Source: Kudoa neothunni
Lineage: Eukaryota > Cnidaria
DNA length: 64,000 bases
Reading direction: 5' to 3'
Assembly: GCA_964304625.1 (NCBI GenBank)
Contig: OZ199838.1
Coordinates: 10,540,001 to 10,604,000 of the forward strand
Position 1 is the first letter of the stretch, and the number at the start of each line of letters is the position of its first letter. Below, piece after piece: positions 62,816 to 64,000 of the stretch. The position numbers and the translations under genes are program-made. A model generated the notes under the pieces. The model searched no databases. It saw nothing but the letters and a program-made list of their open reading frames with translations, and was not told the origin of the DNA.

Positions 62816-64000
62816 ATGAACAATGATGATAATGTAATGTTATTTTTTTATGAAGATTTAAGATATTTATTTTAAATGTAGCCTAATAACGACTATGTGC
62901 TGGATAGCAAAGTCCAGTTGAGTAGACCTAGAATAAAAAATTTCCGAAAAAATGCTCCCACTTGTATGAACTCTTCAAAAGTTGTAATTGTTGAGTAATG
63001 AGGATGTTATAACAATTTAATTTTTGAAATATTAAACTATTTTCAGAACTCCCATTGAAAAGTTAAATGACCACCTTTACACATCTACCACAAAAAATAG
63101 AAACATTCACGATTTTTCCAGAAATAACAACTATGGTCAAACAAACCTGGTATATATATATATATATATGACATCACATTTGACAATAAAAACTTTATGC
63201 ATTGGCTTAACTTTTGTGTAAATAATGAGAATTATTCTAGACTAGAAATAAAACATGCAGTCCTTTGAAGCCTGGAAACATTGGTCTAGGCATGAAAATG
63301 CCAGGCTTGGGAGAAATTACAGATATGAGAGCTCAGCTTAGAAACCATAAATCCATTCATTCGCCAATAAAAATTCAGACAAGTATTAGATAAGCTAAAG
63401 CTAGAAAGAATAGTTATTTGGAAAATTTTGGATTATTTTGTAGAGTCATTTATCAGCCCTTCCACTAAGAGTTCGTTGCCACAAACCAAACCCGTCAGTA
63501 TCGATCTTAATGATAGTGGAACAAGGTTTTTTGTTAGAAATGACGACATTTTATATTAATAATTCTAATAGCACAATGAATGCACCGTCTAGTAGTTCCG
63601 GGAGAGTTACCAAATTTACTCCCTCTCAAAAAGTTTCTACACCTAAAAATCTGCTTGTGAATGGTGGTTTATTAGCTAATTAAAACTTTATGATTTATTC
63701 AACCCTCCATAAGATAAACCCATTTCTACCGATAAAGTCCAACATAAGGGAGCTTACTCAACCAGAAATAACACAACTAACAATCAACATCGAGCTACAG
63801 GATTGCGAACTACTATAGCCGATAAACGATTGTCTGGTATGATTGTGGTGGATAGGGGATTTTTTTCTATATACAGATTTAACTAGATTTCAATGCAATG
63901 CCGATGTCTTCATTTGACAAAATCCAGCAGAACAATAAGTCTTCTAAAGATGACTCAAAAAGTATAGATTCGATGAACAGAATTTTATTATATTTGATTT
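62816..64000 (+). CDS. Unrecognised eight-exon Ser/Asn/Lys-rich protein, 5' part
   Basis: I do not recognise the product. Exons 62816-62833, 62882-62994, 63047-63149, 63241-63382, 63444-63525, 63572-63663, 63714-63836 and 63887 to the window edge join through seven GT-AG introns of 46-91 nt with every phase consistent (about 262 codons so far). It begins MNNDDNPNNDYVLDSK and continues with SRPRIKNFRKN, NIGLGMKMPGLGEITDMRAQ, QTKSFISPSTKSSLPQTKPV, SSSSGRVTKFTPSQKVSTPK and GLRTTIADKRLSG. The chain is basic, rich in Ser/Thr/Asn with TP and SP sites, and looks disordered. Such an N-terminus is common in cytoskeletal or nuclear phosphoproteins, but no function can be claimed. No single exon exceeds 50 codons. 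Confidence 0.7.

Noticed and set aside
1-64000. LTR retroelements, endogenous viruses, Polintons, CRISPR arrays, rRNA or whole tRNA genes
   Set aside because: No reverse transcriptase, capsid, envelope, protein-primed polymerase, regular spacer array or rRNA sequence was recognised on either strand; the one B box belongs to the SINE.

Overview
The window looks like nuclear DNA of a small, AT-rich animal genome (roughly 70% A+T by eye). The genes are animal or holozoan in kind: integrin beta-like chains, SETD3, SDA1/SDAD1, ESS2/DGCR14 and clathrin heavy chain. Most are cut by very short GT-AG introns (about 38-90 nt), and they sit among many decayed cut-and-paste DNA transposons. The species cannot be fixed from the sequence. 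A parasitic or strongly derived invertebrate (for example a myxozoan) would fit, but that is only a guess. No LTR, retroviral or Polinton-like material was recognised.

Layout. 0-3.4 kb: a broken Tc1/mariner-like transposase, then a decayed piggyBac with its terminal repeat and TTAA. 7.4-16.2 kb: a 2.7-kb segment present twice in the same orientation. Each copy carries a many-exon gene on the minus strand that reads as the N-terminal part of an integrin beta chain (signal peptide, PSI, betaI and hybrid domains). A dead hAT (ZBED5/SCAND3-like) lies between them. 17.6-23.6 kb: a Merlin fragment, an element with 357-bp near-identical inverted ends, and a MULE with inverted ends of about 100 bp. 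24.4-30.6 kb: a two-exon minus-strand gene for a 2,021-residue secretory-pathway coiled-coil protein with one C-terminal membrane segment, of no recognised family. 31.9-32.3 kb: a GC-rich tRNA-derived SINE. 33.2-35.3 kb: an intron-containing ZSWIM/MULE-type transposase pseudogene. 37.5-38.1 kb: a hAT-type MITE.

38.4-58.2 kb is the housekeeping part. SETD3 (minus) and SDA1 (plus) are divergent across a gap of about 340-430 bp. A second MULE and a second piggyBac follow, then ESS2 and clathrin heavy chain in tandem on the plus strand. These genes act in actin histidine methylation, 60S ribosome export, splicing and vesicle coating; they are unrelated jobs, so no operon logic is implied. The last 1.2 kb holds the start of an unrecognised eight-exon Ser/Asn/Lys-rich gene that runs off the window.

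Exon-intron models were built by hand from reading-frame continuity, GT-AG sites and family alignment from memory. They have not been checked against transcripts.
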